64,000 nt of DNA from Pseudomonadota bacterium. GTDB lineage: Bacteria; Pseudomonadota; Alphaproteobacteria; Rhodospirillales; Magnetospirillaceae. Position numbers and translations under genes: made by a program. Below are positions 1 through 9,615 of this stretch, one piece after another (within the stretch, counting starts at the first letter, position 1; every line of letters begins with the position of its first letter). Where the stretch lies: positions 1-64,000 of the forward strand of contig JAJXUO010000012.1 of assembly GCA_021782815.1 (NCBI GenBank). The letters are read 5' to 3'. The notes beneath the pieces were generated by a model. The model did not search any database. It was not told the origin of the DNA and saw only the letters and a list, made by a program, of their open reading frames with translations.

Positions 1-1
1 C

Positions 2-526
2 ACCGCCGGGACCTCGGCCTCCGACGCCGGGCCCGCGTTCACCACCTCCGGCGCCACCGCCACCGACGGCACGGTCTCCTGGCTGGAAGCAGGGGAGGCT
101 GACGGCACGCACACCGCGCCGATCCCGAGCTTCCTCGGAGAGCAATTCGAGTCCGGGCACGGGACGCCGCCGCGGCTGGTCTGGGTTCCGGGCGAAGACA
201 CGTTCGGGCCGGCGGTGCAGATCGGCCGCAACCCGGCAAGCGTTCGCGTGCGGTCTGCTGGAGTCGACTGCCACGTCTGGGGCGAGGACATCGCGTCGAC
301 CGAGCAGATGGTCAACGACCTCGTCTTCGCCGCGCATGAGAGCCAGGACCGCGCTTGGTACAGCATCGGTCGCGGGAACTGGGAGCAGAAGGGCTCGCTG
401 ACGAACCTCGGCATCGTCTACGTGCTCGACGTGACCTTCCAGATCCCGGTCGTCGGACCCGCCGCTGCCATCGTGAAGCCCAAAACCTACACGACCACCA
501 CCGCCATCGAGTCGGTGACCCCATGA
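2..526 (+). CDS. Phage-like structural protein, 5' end missing
   Basis: The reading frame is open from the window edge to a TGA at 524-526, so the gene starts outside the window. The visible ~174 residues include a soluble, beta-rich C-terminal part (residues around VRSAGVDCHVWGEDI, then STEQMVNDLVFAAHE) resembling small tail-completion or tail-terminator proteins of tailed phages; this is a resemblance by eye, not a search result. Its stop overlaps the next ATG (ATGA), as in tightly packed phage operons. Codon use is somewhat less biased than in the chromosome that follows. Family assignment is tentative; presence of a coding frame is firm. Confidence 0.5.
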   Translation, partial: TAGTSASDAGPAFTTSGATATDGTVSWLEAGEADGTHTAPIPSFLGEQFESGHGTPPRLVWVPGEDTFGPAVQIGRNPASVRVRSAGVDCHVWGEDIASTEQMVNDLVFAAHESQDRAWYSIGRGNWEQKGSLTNLGIVYVLDVTFQIPVVGPAAAIVKPKTYTTTTAIESVTP

Positions 527-945
527 GCGAGACCATCATCGGCAGACCGGCTTCCGAGGTGCTTGAGGCCCCGGCCCCGGCCGTGTTCATCCATGCCGTG
601 GCCGCGCCGACGGCGGCCGCCGTCGCCGCCGTTCCGGCGCCGGCCTCCGCCGCCAGCCGGGGAAACCGCGACGATGAGCGCCTGCGCCGTTACGAGCGGC
701 TGTTGTGGGTCGCCCTGCTGGCGCACAAACCGCGCGGCATGCCGTTTCAGGGAACGGTGCTGATGGCTTTCACCCTGTCGGCCTCGGGGGCGGTGCTGGA
801 GGCCCATGTGGCCCGCTCGGCCGGCATGGCGGCCCTGGACCGCGCCGCCCTGGCGGCGCTTGCCGCCGCCGCGCCCTTTCCGCCGCCGCCGCCGGGGCTG
901 ACGGCGGCGCAGCTGCGATTTTCCATTCCCTTCACCTTTCAATAG
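523..945 (+). pseudogene. Chimeric ORF: short leader joined to TonB C-terminal domain
   Basis: The 140-residue product begins MSETIIGRPASEVLEA, directly coupled by ATGA to the phage-like gene, then passes through an Ala/Pro-rich stretch into a clear TonB C-terminal domain (about residues 55-140): RYERLLW, a central GxVLEAHVARSAG, LDRAALAAL and the PFPPPPPG motif before the final beta strand. TonB proteins normally start with a membrane anchor followed by a long proline-rich spacer. No hydrophobic anchor is present here, so it probably cannot transduce energy. I infer a deletion or recombination joining a prophage end to a tonB gene; a genuine secreted or soluble TonB-like protein is less likely. 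No exbB/exbD is nearby. Confidence 0.5.
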
Positions 946-991
946 ACGGACGCGGCCTTTCCCCGCACCATGCGCGCGGGGAGACGACGTG

Positions 992-1588
992 ATGACGCGC
1001 ATTTTGAATATTCTATGGTTTTTGCTGGGGGGCGGCCTGCTGGCCCTGGGCTGGCTGCTGGCGGCCGGGCTGATGGCGCTGACCGTGGTCGGCCTGCCCT
1101 GGGCGCGCTCGGCCCTGGTGATCGCCCGCATGGCCGCCACGCCCTTCGGGGTGGAGGCGGTGGACCGCGATCTTCTCACCGGGCGGAGCGATCTCGGCAC
1201 CGGCCCGCTGGGGGTGGTGGGCAATGTGGTGTGGTTCTTCCTGGCCGGGCTGTGGCTGGCCGCCTGCCATGTGGGGCTGGCGGTGGCCTGCGCCCTGTCG
1301 GTGGTGGGACTGCCCTTCGCCCTGGCCCATCTGCGCCTGGCCGATCTTTCCATCTTTCCCGTGGGCAAGACGGTGGTCGACAAGGCCCTGGCCGCCGAAC
1401 TGCGCCGCCGCGCCGCCGGGGAGCGGCTGGAAACCCTGCGCCGTCCGCCGCCGCCCTGGCAGCATCGCCTGGGCGCCTGGGTGGCCTGGCTGCTGGTGGG
1501 GCTGGTGCTGGCCGGTCTGGCCCTGGCGGCCTGGCAGCAGGGGCGTCCGCCGCTGCTGCTGCCCTCGGTGGACGGCCTGCGCGTATGA
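992..1588 (+). CDS. YccF (DUF307) family inner-membrane protein
   Basis: About 198 residues. The N-terminal half carries the duplicated YccF signature: NILWFLLGG near the start, GLPWARSALVIARM, then NVVWFFLAGLWLA and VGLPFALAHLRLADLSIFPVGK. Four hydrophobic segments lie in the first 125 residues. A fifth segment (about 150-175) with a short tail is an addition compared with the ~150-residue E. coli protein. The role of the family is unknown beyond inner-membrane location. GTG at 989 and ATG at 992 are both possible; ATG is chosen, with a GGGGAGACG purine run upstream. Confidence 0.8.
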   Translation: MTRILNILWFLLGGGLLALGWLLAAGLMALTVVGLPWARSALVIARMAATPFGVEAVDRDLLTGRSDLGTGPLGVVGNVVWFFLAGLWLAACHVGLAVACALSVVGLPFALAHLRLADLSIFPVGKTVVDKALAAELRRRAAGERLETLRRPPPPWQHRLGAWVAWLLVGLVLAGLALAAWQQGRPPLLLPSVDGLRV

Positions 1589-1686
1589 AAAAAGGCGGAT
1601 AAGATGGAAACGGCTATATTTTTGCCATGATTGGGCGCCGTGATGCGCCCGACCCCGCTTCCCTCTCCCAGCCCACCGGCCGCCGC

Positions 1687-2934
1687 ATGACCGATCTTTC
1701 CGCTCCGTCCACCACCGCCTCGGCGCCGCCGCACGCCGGAACCCTGCTGGGATTGTTAAAGGCCCTGGCGGTATGGGGACCGGGCATATTGGTGATGCTG
1801 GCCGACAGCGACGCCGGCAACGTCATCACCGCCGCCCAGGCCGGAGCCCAGTGGGGCTATCGCCTGCTGCCGCTGCTGCTGCTGCTGATTCCCGCCCTGT
1901 ATCTGGTGCAGGATCTGGCGGTGCGCCTGGGCATTCACACCGGCCTGGGCCAGGGCGAGCTGATCCGCCGCTATTTCGGCCGGGGCTGGGCCTGGCTGTC
2001 GCTGGCCAATCTGGCGGTGGCGGTGACCGGCACCCTGATCACCGAATTCACCGGCATCGCCGGCATCGGCGAGATGTTCGGCGTGCCTCGCGCCGTCAGC
2101 CTCGGCCTGGCCACCCTGGCCCTGCTGGCGGTGAGCGCCACCCGCAGTTACCGCCGCATCGAACGGGCCGCCCTGATCATCGGCCTGTTCGAACTGGCCT
2201 TTTTCGGCGTCGCCTGGTCGGCCCATCCCGATGCGGGCGTGGTGCTGCATCAGGTGCTCGACCAGCCCTGGCATGATCACGGCTATCTCTATCTGGTGGC
2301 CGCCCTCATCGGCGCGGCCTTCAATCCCTGGATGGTGTTCTATCAGCAACGGGCGGTGAGCGAGAAAGGCCTTTCGGCGCAAGATTACGCCAGCGAGAAG
2401 TGGGACACGGCGCTGGGGGCGGTGCTGACCCAATGCCTGACCGCCGCCGTTCTGGTGGCCGCCGCCGCCGCCCTGGGCGGATCGGGCGGCATCGACAGCG
2501 TGGCCCGCATCAGCGACGCCCTGGTGCCCATCCTGGGGACGGCGGTGGCCCGTCCGGTGTTCGCCGCCGGGGTGCTGGGGGCGGCGCTGGTGGCGGCCAT
2601 CGTCTCCTCGTTGTCGCTGGCCTGGACGCTGGTGGAGCTTTCGGCGCGGCGCGCGTCTGCCTGGTTCCATATTCTCTACGCCGGTTGTATTGTCGCGGCG
2701 GCGTGTCTGGTGGGCTTCAGCGGGGATCTGGTCGAGCTGTCCATCGCGGCGCAGGTGCTGAACGCCTTTTTGTTGCCGCTGGTGCTGGGCTTCCTGCTGA
2801 TCCTGGCGCGGCGCGCCCTGCCGGCGGGTTTGCGGCCGCGCGGCGGCGCTTTTGTGATGACGGTGGCGGCTCTGGCCGCCATTTGCGTGGTGGGGCTGGT
2901 GGGCGGTCTGTCCGGACTGTTGCCGCTGAAATGA
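1687..2934 (+). CDS. NRAMP-related divalent metal transporter with altered metal-site motifs
   Basis: About 415 residues and 10-11 membrane segments. The first helix reads GPGILVMLADSDAGN followed by AAQAGAQWGYRLL, aligning with the NRAMP helix-1 signature but with DAGN in place of DPGN. Helix 6 reads AAFNPWMVFYQQ where manganese/iron NRAMPs have a Met-Pro-His motif. Loss of that methionine is characteristic of NRAMP-related magnesium transporters, so the substrate may be Mg2+ rather than Mn2+ or Fe2+; that is inference. An upstream in-frame ATG at 1627 would add 20 polar residues. It ends 16 bp before the terC-like gene, so it heads a probable four-gene operon. Confidence 0.8.
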   Translation: MTDLSAPSTTASAPPHAGTLLGLLKALAVWGPGILVMLADSDAGNVITAAQAGAQWGYRLLPLLLLLIPALYLVQDLAVRLGIHTGLGQGELIRRYFGRGWAWLSLANLAVAVTGTLITEFTGIAGIGEMFGVPRAVSLGLATLALLAVSATRSYRRIERAALIIGLFELAFFGVAWSAHPDAGVVLHQVLDQPWHDHGYLYLVAALIGAAFNPWMVFYQQRAVSEKGLSAQDYASEKWDTALGAVLTQCLTAAVLVAAAAALGGSGGIDSVARISDALVPILGTAVARPVFAAGVLGAALVAAIVSSLSLAWTLVELSARRASAWFHILYAGCIVAAACLVGFSGDLVELSIAAQVLNAFLLPLVLGFLLILARRALPAGLRPRGGAFVMTVAALAAICVVGLVGGLSGLLPLK

Positions 2935-2950
2935 CGAGATAGAGAGAGCC

Positions 2951-4350
<1,400 letters not shown>

Positions 4351-4354
<4 letters not shown>

Positions 4355-5358
4355 CGACGAATGCTGGTACCGGCGACCTGCTCGCCACGGCCAAGGACAA
4401 ACTGGCGGGCCTGACCCGCATTCCCGGCCTGGGCGGTCGCGGCCTGCTGCTGCTGGCCGGTCTGGTGCTGCTGGGCTGGATCAGTTCCGGCATCTATAAG
4501 GTGCAGCCCGACGAGCAGGGCGTGGTCCTGCGTTTCGGCCGCTGGGTCGACACCACCGAGCCCGGTCTGCATTACCACCTGCCCGCGCCCATCGATACGG
4601 TGCTGTTTCCCAAGGTGACGCAGATCAACGAAATGGATCTGGGCGACACCGCCGCCGACGGCTCGCCCGCCGCCAGCTCGCGTGAGCATCAGATGCTGAC
4701 CGGCGACGAAAACATCGTCGAGGCCGATTGCACGGTGTCGTGGCAGATCAAGAATGCCGGACAGTTTCTGTTCAATATCGCCGAGCCCAAGCTGGCGGTG
4801 AAGGTGGCGGCGGAAAGCGCCCTGCGCGAGATCATCGGCCGCACCCCCATTCAGGCGGCCCTGTCGGACAAACGCCAGCAGATCGCCGATCAGACTCTGA
4901 CCCTGGCCCAGCAGCTTCTCGATACCGAACAGGCCGGGGTGCGGATCACCCAGGTGCAGCTGCAAAGGGTGGAGCCGCCCTCGGCGGTGATCGACGCCTT
5001 CAACGACGTGCAGCGCGCCCGCGCCGACCAGGAGCGCGCCCGTAACGAGGCCCAGGCCTACGCCAACGACATTCTGCCCCGCGCCCACGGCGAAGCCGAC
5101 CGCATCACCCAGGACGCCGAGGCTTATCACGAACAGGTGGTGGATCTGGCCCAGGGCCAGGCCAAGAACTTCCTGGCGGTCTATCAGAGTTATGAACAGG
5201 CCAAGGACGTCACCGCCTGGCGGCTTTACATGAACAGCGTCGACGCGGTGCTGAAGAAGGCCTCGAAGGTGATCGTGGATTCCTCGGGCAAGGGCATGGC
5301 CGGCGTGGTGCCCTACCTGCCGTTGTCGGAGAAAACCGCCGCCAAGGGAGCGAAGTGA
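4351..5358 (+). CDS. hflK: FtsH protease modulator HflK
   Basis: 335 residues. A Gly-rich N-terminus is followed by one membrane helix (about 28-46), then the SPFH/prohibitin domain beginning GIYKVQPDEQGVVLRFGRW and a charged coiled-coil region near residues 215-260. With HflC it forms the periplasm-facing complex that encloses and restrains the FtsH AAA protease at the inner membrane. The N-terminus is short compared with E. coli HflK. ATG overlaps the stop of the TerC-REC gene by 4 bp, so the two are probably translationally coupled. ftsH itself is not in the window. Confidence 0.95.
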
Positions 5359-6239
5359 TGAACACGTCCGTCCGCCTCATTCTGGCCGGTCTGGTCATCG
5401 TGGCCCTGTGGCTGGCCGATCAGACTTTTTATGTGCTGCAGGAAGACCAGCAGGCCCTGGTGGTGCGCCTGGGCCGCCCGGTGGGCACCGAAACCCGGCC
5501 CGGCCTCAAGGAAAAGATGCCGCTGGTGGATACGGTGATCTTCTACGACAGCCGCCTGCTGCCGCTGCATCCCGGCCCCGAACAGGTGATCCTGGGGGAT
5601 CAGAAGCGGCTGGAGGTGCAGACCTACACCCGCTTCCGCATTTCCAATCCGCTGAAGTTCTATCAGGCGGTGCGCACCCTGACCCAGGCCCAGGTGCAAC
5701 TGGCCCAGCTGGTCAGCTCGTCGCTGCGGCGCGAACTGGGTCAGGTGCCGTTGCCGGTGCTGCTGTCGACGGCCCGTACCGCCGTGGTCAACAACATCCA
5801 GTCGGAAGTGATCCTGAAGGCCCGCGCCCTGGGGGTGGAGGTGGCCGAGGTGCGCATTCACCGCGCCGATCTGCCTTACGAGACCAGTCAGGCCATCTAC
5901 GACCGCATGAAATCGGAACGCGAGCGCGAGGCCAAGGAACTGCGGGCGCAAGGCTCGGAATGGGCGCAGGAAATCGAGGCCAAGGCCGACCGCGACCGCA
6001 CGGTGATTCTGTCGGAGGCCGAGCGGCAGGCCACCATCATCAAGGGCGACGCCGACGCCCAGGCCAGCCGCATTTATGCCGAGGCCTTCGGCAAGGATCC
6101 GGGCTTCTACCGCTTCTACCGCTCGCTGCAAACCTATCAGCAGTCGTTGGCCGGGGCGGCGCCCATGCTGGTGCTGTCGCCCGACGCCGAGTTTCTGCGC
6201 GATCTGAAAAGCGGCCCGGCGGCCAAGGGCGGGAAGTGA
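5358..6239 (+). CDS. hflC: FtsH protease modulator HflC
   Basis: 293 residues. A single N-terminal helix (LILAGLVIVALWLADQTFYV) is followed by an SPFH domain (DQQALVVRLGRPV) and a long charged helix (about 170-235: SERERE, AQEIEAKADRDRT). It partners HflK. The ATG at 5358 overlaps the hflK stop; a GTG one codon upstream is also possible. Last gene of the NRAMP/TerC-REC/hflK/hflC operon, with a convergent terminator hairpin just downstream. Confidence 0.95.
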   Translation: MNTSVRLILAGLVIVALWLADQTFYVLQEDQQALVVRLGRPVGTETRPGLKEKMPLVDTVIFYDSRLLPLHPGPEQVILGDQKRLEVQTYTRFRISNPLKFYQAVRTLTQAQVQLAQLVSSSLRRELGQVPLPVLLSTARTAVVNNIQSEVILKARALGVEVAEVRIHRADLPYETSQAIYDRMKSEREREAKELRAQGSEWAQEIEAKADRDRTVILSEAERQATIIKGDADAQASRIYAEAFGKDPGFYRFYRSLQTYQQSLAGAAPMLVLSPDAEFLRDLKSGPAAKGGK

Positions 6240-6249
6240 CGGGAGGATG

Positions 6250-6278
6250 AAAGCGGGGCCCGGTTCGGGGCCCGCTTT
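6250..6278. terminator. Bidirectional terminator between hflC and the SMR genes
   Basis: An AAAGCGGG-GCCC arm pairs with GGGCCCGCTTT across a short loop, with one bulged base. It carries an A run on one side and a T run on the other, so it can work for both convergent transcripts. It touches the stop codon of the leftward gene. Confidence 0.7.
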
Positions 6279-6613
6279 CAAGCCCGGCTGGCCACCAGGA
6301 CGGCGCCCAGCATGATCAGGATCAGGCCCTGCCAGCGGGCCGGGCCGATGCGTTCACGCAGGATCAGCTTCGAGAGCAGGGTAACGGCGACGAAGCTCAA
6401 GGCGCCGATGGGATAGGCGATGTTCACCGCCAGATGATCGAGGGCCAGGGTATAGATCCCGGCCTCCACGCCGAACAGCGCTAGGGCGCCGACGGTCCAG
6501 GCCCATTTGCGGGCGGGGTGCAGGGTGGCCAGTTTCAGCAGCAGCTGGGCCAGGCCCTCGGCCAGGGTGGCCGATACCGCCAGGGTCACGCCCATCAGTG
6601 CCTCAGCGCTCAT
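6278..6613 (-). CDS. SMR/EamA-like small membrane transporter subunit (distal)
   Basis: 111 residues with four hydrophobic helices, the size of one EmrE/ArnE-type half. Visible features are a charged residue in helix 1 (LAEGLAQLLLK), the glycine/proline motif AYPIGALSFVAVTLLSKLILRERI typical of DMT-superfamily helices 3-4, and a C-terminal LILIMLGAVLV helix. It overlaps the start of the paired upstream gene by 11 bp, which suggests an obligate heterodimer like ArnE/ArnF or paired SMR exporters. Substrate unknown. Confidence 0.75.
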   Translation of the reverse strand: MSAEALMGVTLAVSATLAEGLAQLLLKLATLHPARKWAWTVGALALFGVEAGIYTLALDHLAVNIAYPIGALSFVAVTLLSKLILRERIGPARWQGLILIMLGAVLVASRA

Positions 6614-7031
6614 GACCGGGCTCCGTCACGGAAACATGCCCGCCCTGGCTGATGCGCCACACTCCGGCCAGGATCAGCACCACGCCCGCCGCCTGCAACC
6701 CGTCCATGCGTTCGTCCAGCCACAGCAGCGAGGCCACCGAGACGCTGGCGTAGCTGAGGGCGGTGATGGCGTGGGCATAGCTGAGATCGGCATGCTCCAG
6801 CACCAGCATCCAGTTCAGGAACTGCCCCAGCATCAGGGCCACCACCAAGAGGAACAGCGGCTGGTGCAGGGCGCCCAGCACCTCCACGGCCAGCGGTCCT
6901 TGCGGCAGGCCCGAGACGGCATCCTTCCAGAAGAGCTGAACGGCGGTATCGAGCAGGATGGTCAGGGCCAGGCCGAGGACGACCTTGAGAGGCAGGGCGG
7001 GGGCGGGGGCGGGAGTCATGGCCGGGATCAT
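6603..7031 (-). CDS. SMR/EamA-like small membrane transporter subunit (proximal)
   Basis: 142 residues from ATG at 7031, or 138 from the ATG at 7019. Four helices, with the DMT motif SYAHAITALSYASVSVASLLWLDERM in helices 3-4. Helix 1 carries an aspartate (TILLDTAVQLFWKD) where EmrE carries its essential glutamate. It ends in a polar tail that overlaps the partner gene. It follows the second TlpA gene by 17 bp, so it belongs to the leftward envelope operon. The substrate cannot be read from sequence. Confidence 0.75.
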   Translation of the reverse strand: MIPAMTPAPAPALPLKVVLGLALTILLDTAVQLFWKDAVSGLPQGPLAVEVLGALHQPLFLLVVALMLGQFLNWMLVLEHADLSYAHAITALSYASVSVASLLWLDERMDGLQAAGVVLILAGVWRISQGGHVSVTEPGHER

Positions 7032-7048
7032 ACATCCGGCTTCGCGGA

Positions 7049-7585
7049 TTATCGAGAGGTGAGATGTCCCAGGATTTCCACCAGACGTGCGCCGTCCGCC
7101 CCCTGCCAGCGGCCGCTGCCGGTGAGCCGGGCCCGCTCCATGCCCCTGCCGTCCACCACCACCGTCACCGGCACGCTGTCGAGATGCAGGGCATGGGCGA
7201 TGCGGCGGTCGGGATCGATATAAACCGGCAGGGCGGCGCTGTCCGGGTGATGGGCCAGAAACCGGCGCAGGGCTACGGGATCGCGGTCTTCCGACAGGGT
7301 GAGGAAGCGCACGTCCGGGCCGGCGTGGGCGGCGGCCAGGGCGGCCAGGGCCGGCAGTTCCTCCAGGCAGGGGGCGCACCAGCTGGCCCAGAGATGCAGG
7401 ATGGTGACGTGCCCCGCCGTCAGCTCCAGCGACGCGGGCGTGCCGTCCAGGGTCAGGACGGCGGGCAGCCGGCGCAGATCCTGGCCCTGGCGGCTCCAGC
7501 CCGGCATGGCGGCGGCGGCCAGAGCGGGGCGCAGGCCGAGAAGGCCCAGCAGCAGGGCCAGGGACAGCGAGCGGAACAGCATCAT
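7049..7585 (-). CDS. TlpA-family periplasmic thioredoxin-like protein (second copy)
   Basis: 178 residues with a cleavable signal peptide (MMLFRSLSLALLLGLLGLRPALA). The thioredoxin fold contains the redox motif WASWCAPC at about residues 70-77 and the cis-proline region VPVTVVVDGRG. The family reduces or isomerises periplasmic disulfides, often for cytochrome c or copper-site maturation. Its ATG overlaps the stop of the preceding tlpA gene by 4 bp. The two paralogues are clearly diverged, so this is not a recent duplication. Confidence 0.85.
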   Translation of the reverse strand: MMLFRSLSLALLLGLLGLRPALAAAAMPGWSRQGQDLRRLPAVLTLDGTPASLELTAGHVTILHLWASWCAPCLEELPALAALAAAHAGPDVRFLTLSEDRDPVALRRFLAHHPDSAALPVYIDPDRRIAHALHLDSVPVTVVVDGRGMERARLTGSGRWQGADGARLVEILGHLTSR

Positions 7586-8115
7586 CGGGCGGCACTCTCC
7601 AGCAAGGGGCCGACGATGCGGTTCAGGCGTTGTTCCGTCCAGCCGGCCTCGGCATCGTCGTCGTCCCACCCGTCGTAACGCAAAACACCATGACGGTCGA
7701 TGACGAAGCTCACAGGCAGCCGCCACATGCGGCCGTAGCCATCGGCCCAGGCGCTGCCCAGCAGGCCCACCGGAAAGCCGAGCCCGGCGGCCTGGCGCCG
7801 CACGGCGGGCAGGGTGTCGGCGCCGTCCAGGGAAAAGCCCAGCACCGTCAGGCCTTGAGCGGCATGGCGGGCGGCATAGGCCGAGAGCAGGGGCAGCTCC
7901 TGCCGGCAAGGCGCGCACCAGGTGGCCCAGAAGGCCAGGATCACCACCCGGCCGCGCAGGCTGTCCAGGGCAATGGCGCGGCCGTCCAGGCTGTGCAGGG
8001 TGATCGGCGGCGCCGGCCGGCCGAGGACGAGATCGTTGGCCAGGGCGGGGCGGCCGCAGCCGCCCCACAGGCAAAGCGCCGCCAGCAGCGGCAGCATCAG
8101 GCGTTTAAAAGGCAT
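7582..8115 (-). CDS. TlpA-family periplasmic thioredoxin-like protein (first copy)
   Basis: 177 residues. The hydrophobic leader ends LWGGCGRPALA, which offers both a lipobox-like LWGGC and an ordinary AxA cleavage site, so it may be a lipoprotein. The redox motif is FWATWCAPC and the cis-proline segment LPVSFVIDRHGV. The start overlaps the end of the outer-membrane protein gene by 11 bp, implying translational coupling. Together with the next TlpA gene it suggests thiol chemistry directed at the cysteine-containing products encoded upstream. Confidence 0.85.
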   Translation of the reverse strand: MPFKRLMLPLLAALCLWGGCGRPALANDLVLGRPAPPITLHSLDGRAIALDSLRGRVVILAFWATWCAPCRQELPLLSAYAARHAAQGLTVLGFSLDGADTLPAVRRQAAGLGFPVGLLGSAWADGYGRMWRLPVSFVIDRHGVLRYDGWDDDDAEAGWTEQRLNRIVGPLLESAAR

Positions 8116-9145
8116 AGCTGAGACCGGCGCTGGCGGTCCAACGCGGGAATAGCTGATAGCCGTCGAGATGGCTGAACACCGGCACTTGCATAAAGGCATA
8201 GGCATGGACCCCCCGCGCCAAGCGGAAGGTGGCGCCGGGACTGAGATAAGCCACCGTACCGGCGGTATCGGTGGTATCGGCCAGGGAACCCTGGTCGGCA
8301 CTGCGGCGGGTAATGTTGATTTGCATTTGTGGCACCATCACGGGCGTATGTTCATAACGCAGGCCCAGGCTCATCGTCGCGGTATTGCCGGGGCGGAAAT
8401 CGTTGCTTCCCGTCATCTCCTGCATCATAGCGGCCTGGTAGCGGCCATTGATATAGGCATCGAAATCCTGGCTGATGGCTTGGCTGTAGGACGCGCCGAG
8501 AATGATATCGGTGCTGCCGGTGCCAGGTTGCAGATCGGTGTCCAGTGCCGCTCCGGCGTTGGGGCCGGACATGAAATTGACCGGACGGCCCACCGTGACC
8601 CCCGTGGCGGGATTTTGACCTCCATAAGTGCCGGTGGGCAGTTTCACGCCCAGCTCCAGGCCCAGGGCATGGGTGGGCAGCAGGCCTTGATAGCTGCCGA
8701 TGACGCGGACATCGCCCAACTGGGCGAAGTTGGCGCTGCTGAGGTTCTCGGAGGTCAGCTGGTCGCCGGTGGCGTTGCCGTAGGTGCTGTGGCCGCGGAA
8801 AATATAGGGCAGCTGCGTGGTCACGGCCCAGTCGGGGGTGGGCATGTAGGTCAGGCCCAGGGTCAGGTAGGTGTTGCGGGTATCCTGCTCCACCTCCTGA
8901 CTGCCGCCATTGTCGTTGATGGCGGCGGCGGTGCCCGAGGACACGGCATGGCTGCCGCTGCGCAGCTGGCTCTGGTCGATATAGGTATATTGCAGGTCGA
9001 CCCTCCAATGATCGGCACCGCCGTCGCTTTCGAGGTCGTCGGTATCGAGGGTGCAGCCGCAGGTGGCGCAGGCCAGGGCGGTGGTGGGCAGCAGAACGGG
9101 CGCGGCCAGCAGGGCGGCCGCGGCGGCGAGGGTGCGCGCGCGCAT
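8105..9145 (-). CDS. Outer-membrane beta-barrel protein with mature N-terminal CxxCxC motif
   Basis: 346 residues. The signal peptide (about 1-25) ends at TTALA, placing the motif CATCGC (C26, C29, C31) at the very start of the mature protein. The remainder is alternating strands rich in Tyr, Thr, Asn and Gly, ending in a C-terminal aromatic (LSYAF), as expected for a transporter/alpha-amylase-like OMP barrel. The cysteines could bind metal or receive disulfides from the adjacent TlpA proteins; that is inference. The exact family is not recognised. Confidence 0.75.
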   Translation of the reverse strand: MRARTLAAAAALLAAPVLLPTTALACATCGCTLDTDDLESDGGADHWRVDLQYTYIDQSQLRSGSHAVSSGTAAAINDNGGSQEVEQDTRNTYLTLGLTYMPTPDWAVTTQLPYIFRGHSTYGNATGDQLTSENLSSANFAQLGDVRVIGSYQGLLPTHALGLELGVKLPTGTYGGQNPATGVTVGRPVNFMSGPNAGAALDTDLQPGTGSTDIILGASYSQAISQDFDAYINGRYQAAMMQEMTGSNDFRPGNTATMSLGLRYEHTPVMVPQMQINITRRSADQGSLADTTDTAGTVAYLSPGATFRLARGVHAYAFMQVPVFSHLDGYQLFPRWTASAGLSYAF

Positions 9146-9204
9146 CAGGAAAACTCCCGCGAAGAGGAAAAGCCGGAAAAAGGGGGATGCTGATCAGGTT
9201 GGGA

Positions 9205-9606
9205 TCAGGCGGCGGGAGGGCCGCGCGCGAATTCCCCGGCGGCGGGAGGATGCACGGCGGGGCCGTGCGGAGAAAGGGCGGTGAGCCGCTCCGCCGCGGC
9301 CTGGGGCGATGGCGCCACCAGCTCGGCCAGCGGTATCAGGCTGCCATGCAGGGCGAAGGGCAGGCACAGTGGACAGATATGACCGGCGCCGCCGCTATGG
9401 GCCGGGGTCTGATCCCCCGGCGCCGGCGCGGCGGCCTCGCCGCAGATCTGCACCTGGCCCGCGGCCACCGTCAACGGACGGGCCGGCAGCAGCAGCGCCG
9501 GCACCACATTGGACAGCAGCAGCAGCACCCCCAGCCATGCCGCCAGCACGGCCCGCACAGGCGGGCCGGGACGGCGGAAGCGGCAAAGGCGGAGGGGCTG
9601 GCGCAT
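9205..9606 (-). CDS. DUF2946-type small membrane/periplasmic protein
   Basis: 133 residues. One hydrophobic segment (about 19-40) is followed by a periplasmic part with C55 in QVQICGE and the HICPLCLPF motif (C78, C81), the pattern of DUF2946 proteins, which are often found beside copper or TonB-receptor genes. The His-x-Cys-x2-Cys spacing suits metal binding. It sits between the lipoprotein gene (9 bp) and the CxxCxC barrel gene (59 bp). A copper role is inferred from context only. Confidence 0.65.
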   Translation of the reverse strand: MRQPLRLCRFRRPGPPVRAVLAAWLGVLLLLSNVVPALLLPARPLTVAAGQVQICGEAAAPAPGDQTPAHSGGAGHICPLCLPFALHGSLIPLAELVAPSPQAAAERLTALSPHGPAVHPPAAGEFARGPPAA

Positions 9607-9615
9607 CAGGGACGG

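Noticed and set aside
1627-1686. Upstream start for the NRAMP-like gene
   Set aside because: Adds 20 polar residues with no conservation expected before helix 1, and no clear ribosome site; a TATATTTTTG stretch just before it could instead be a promoter element.
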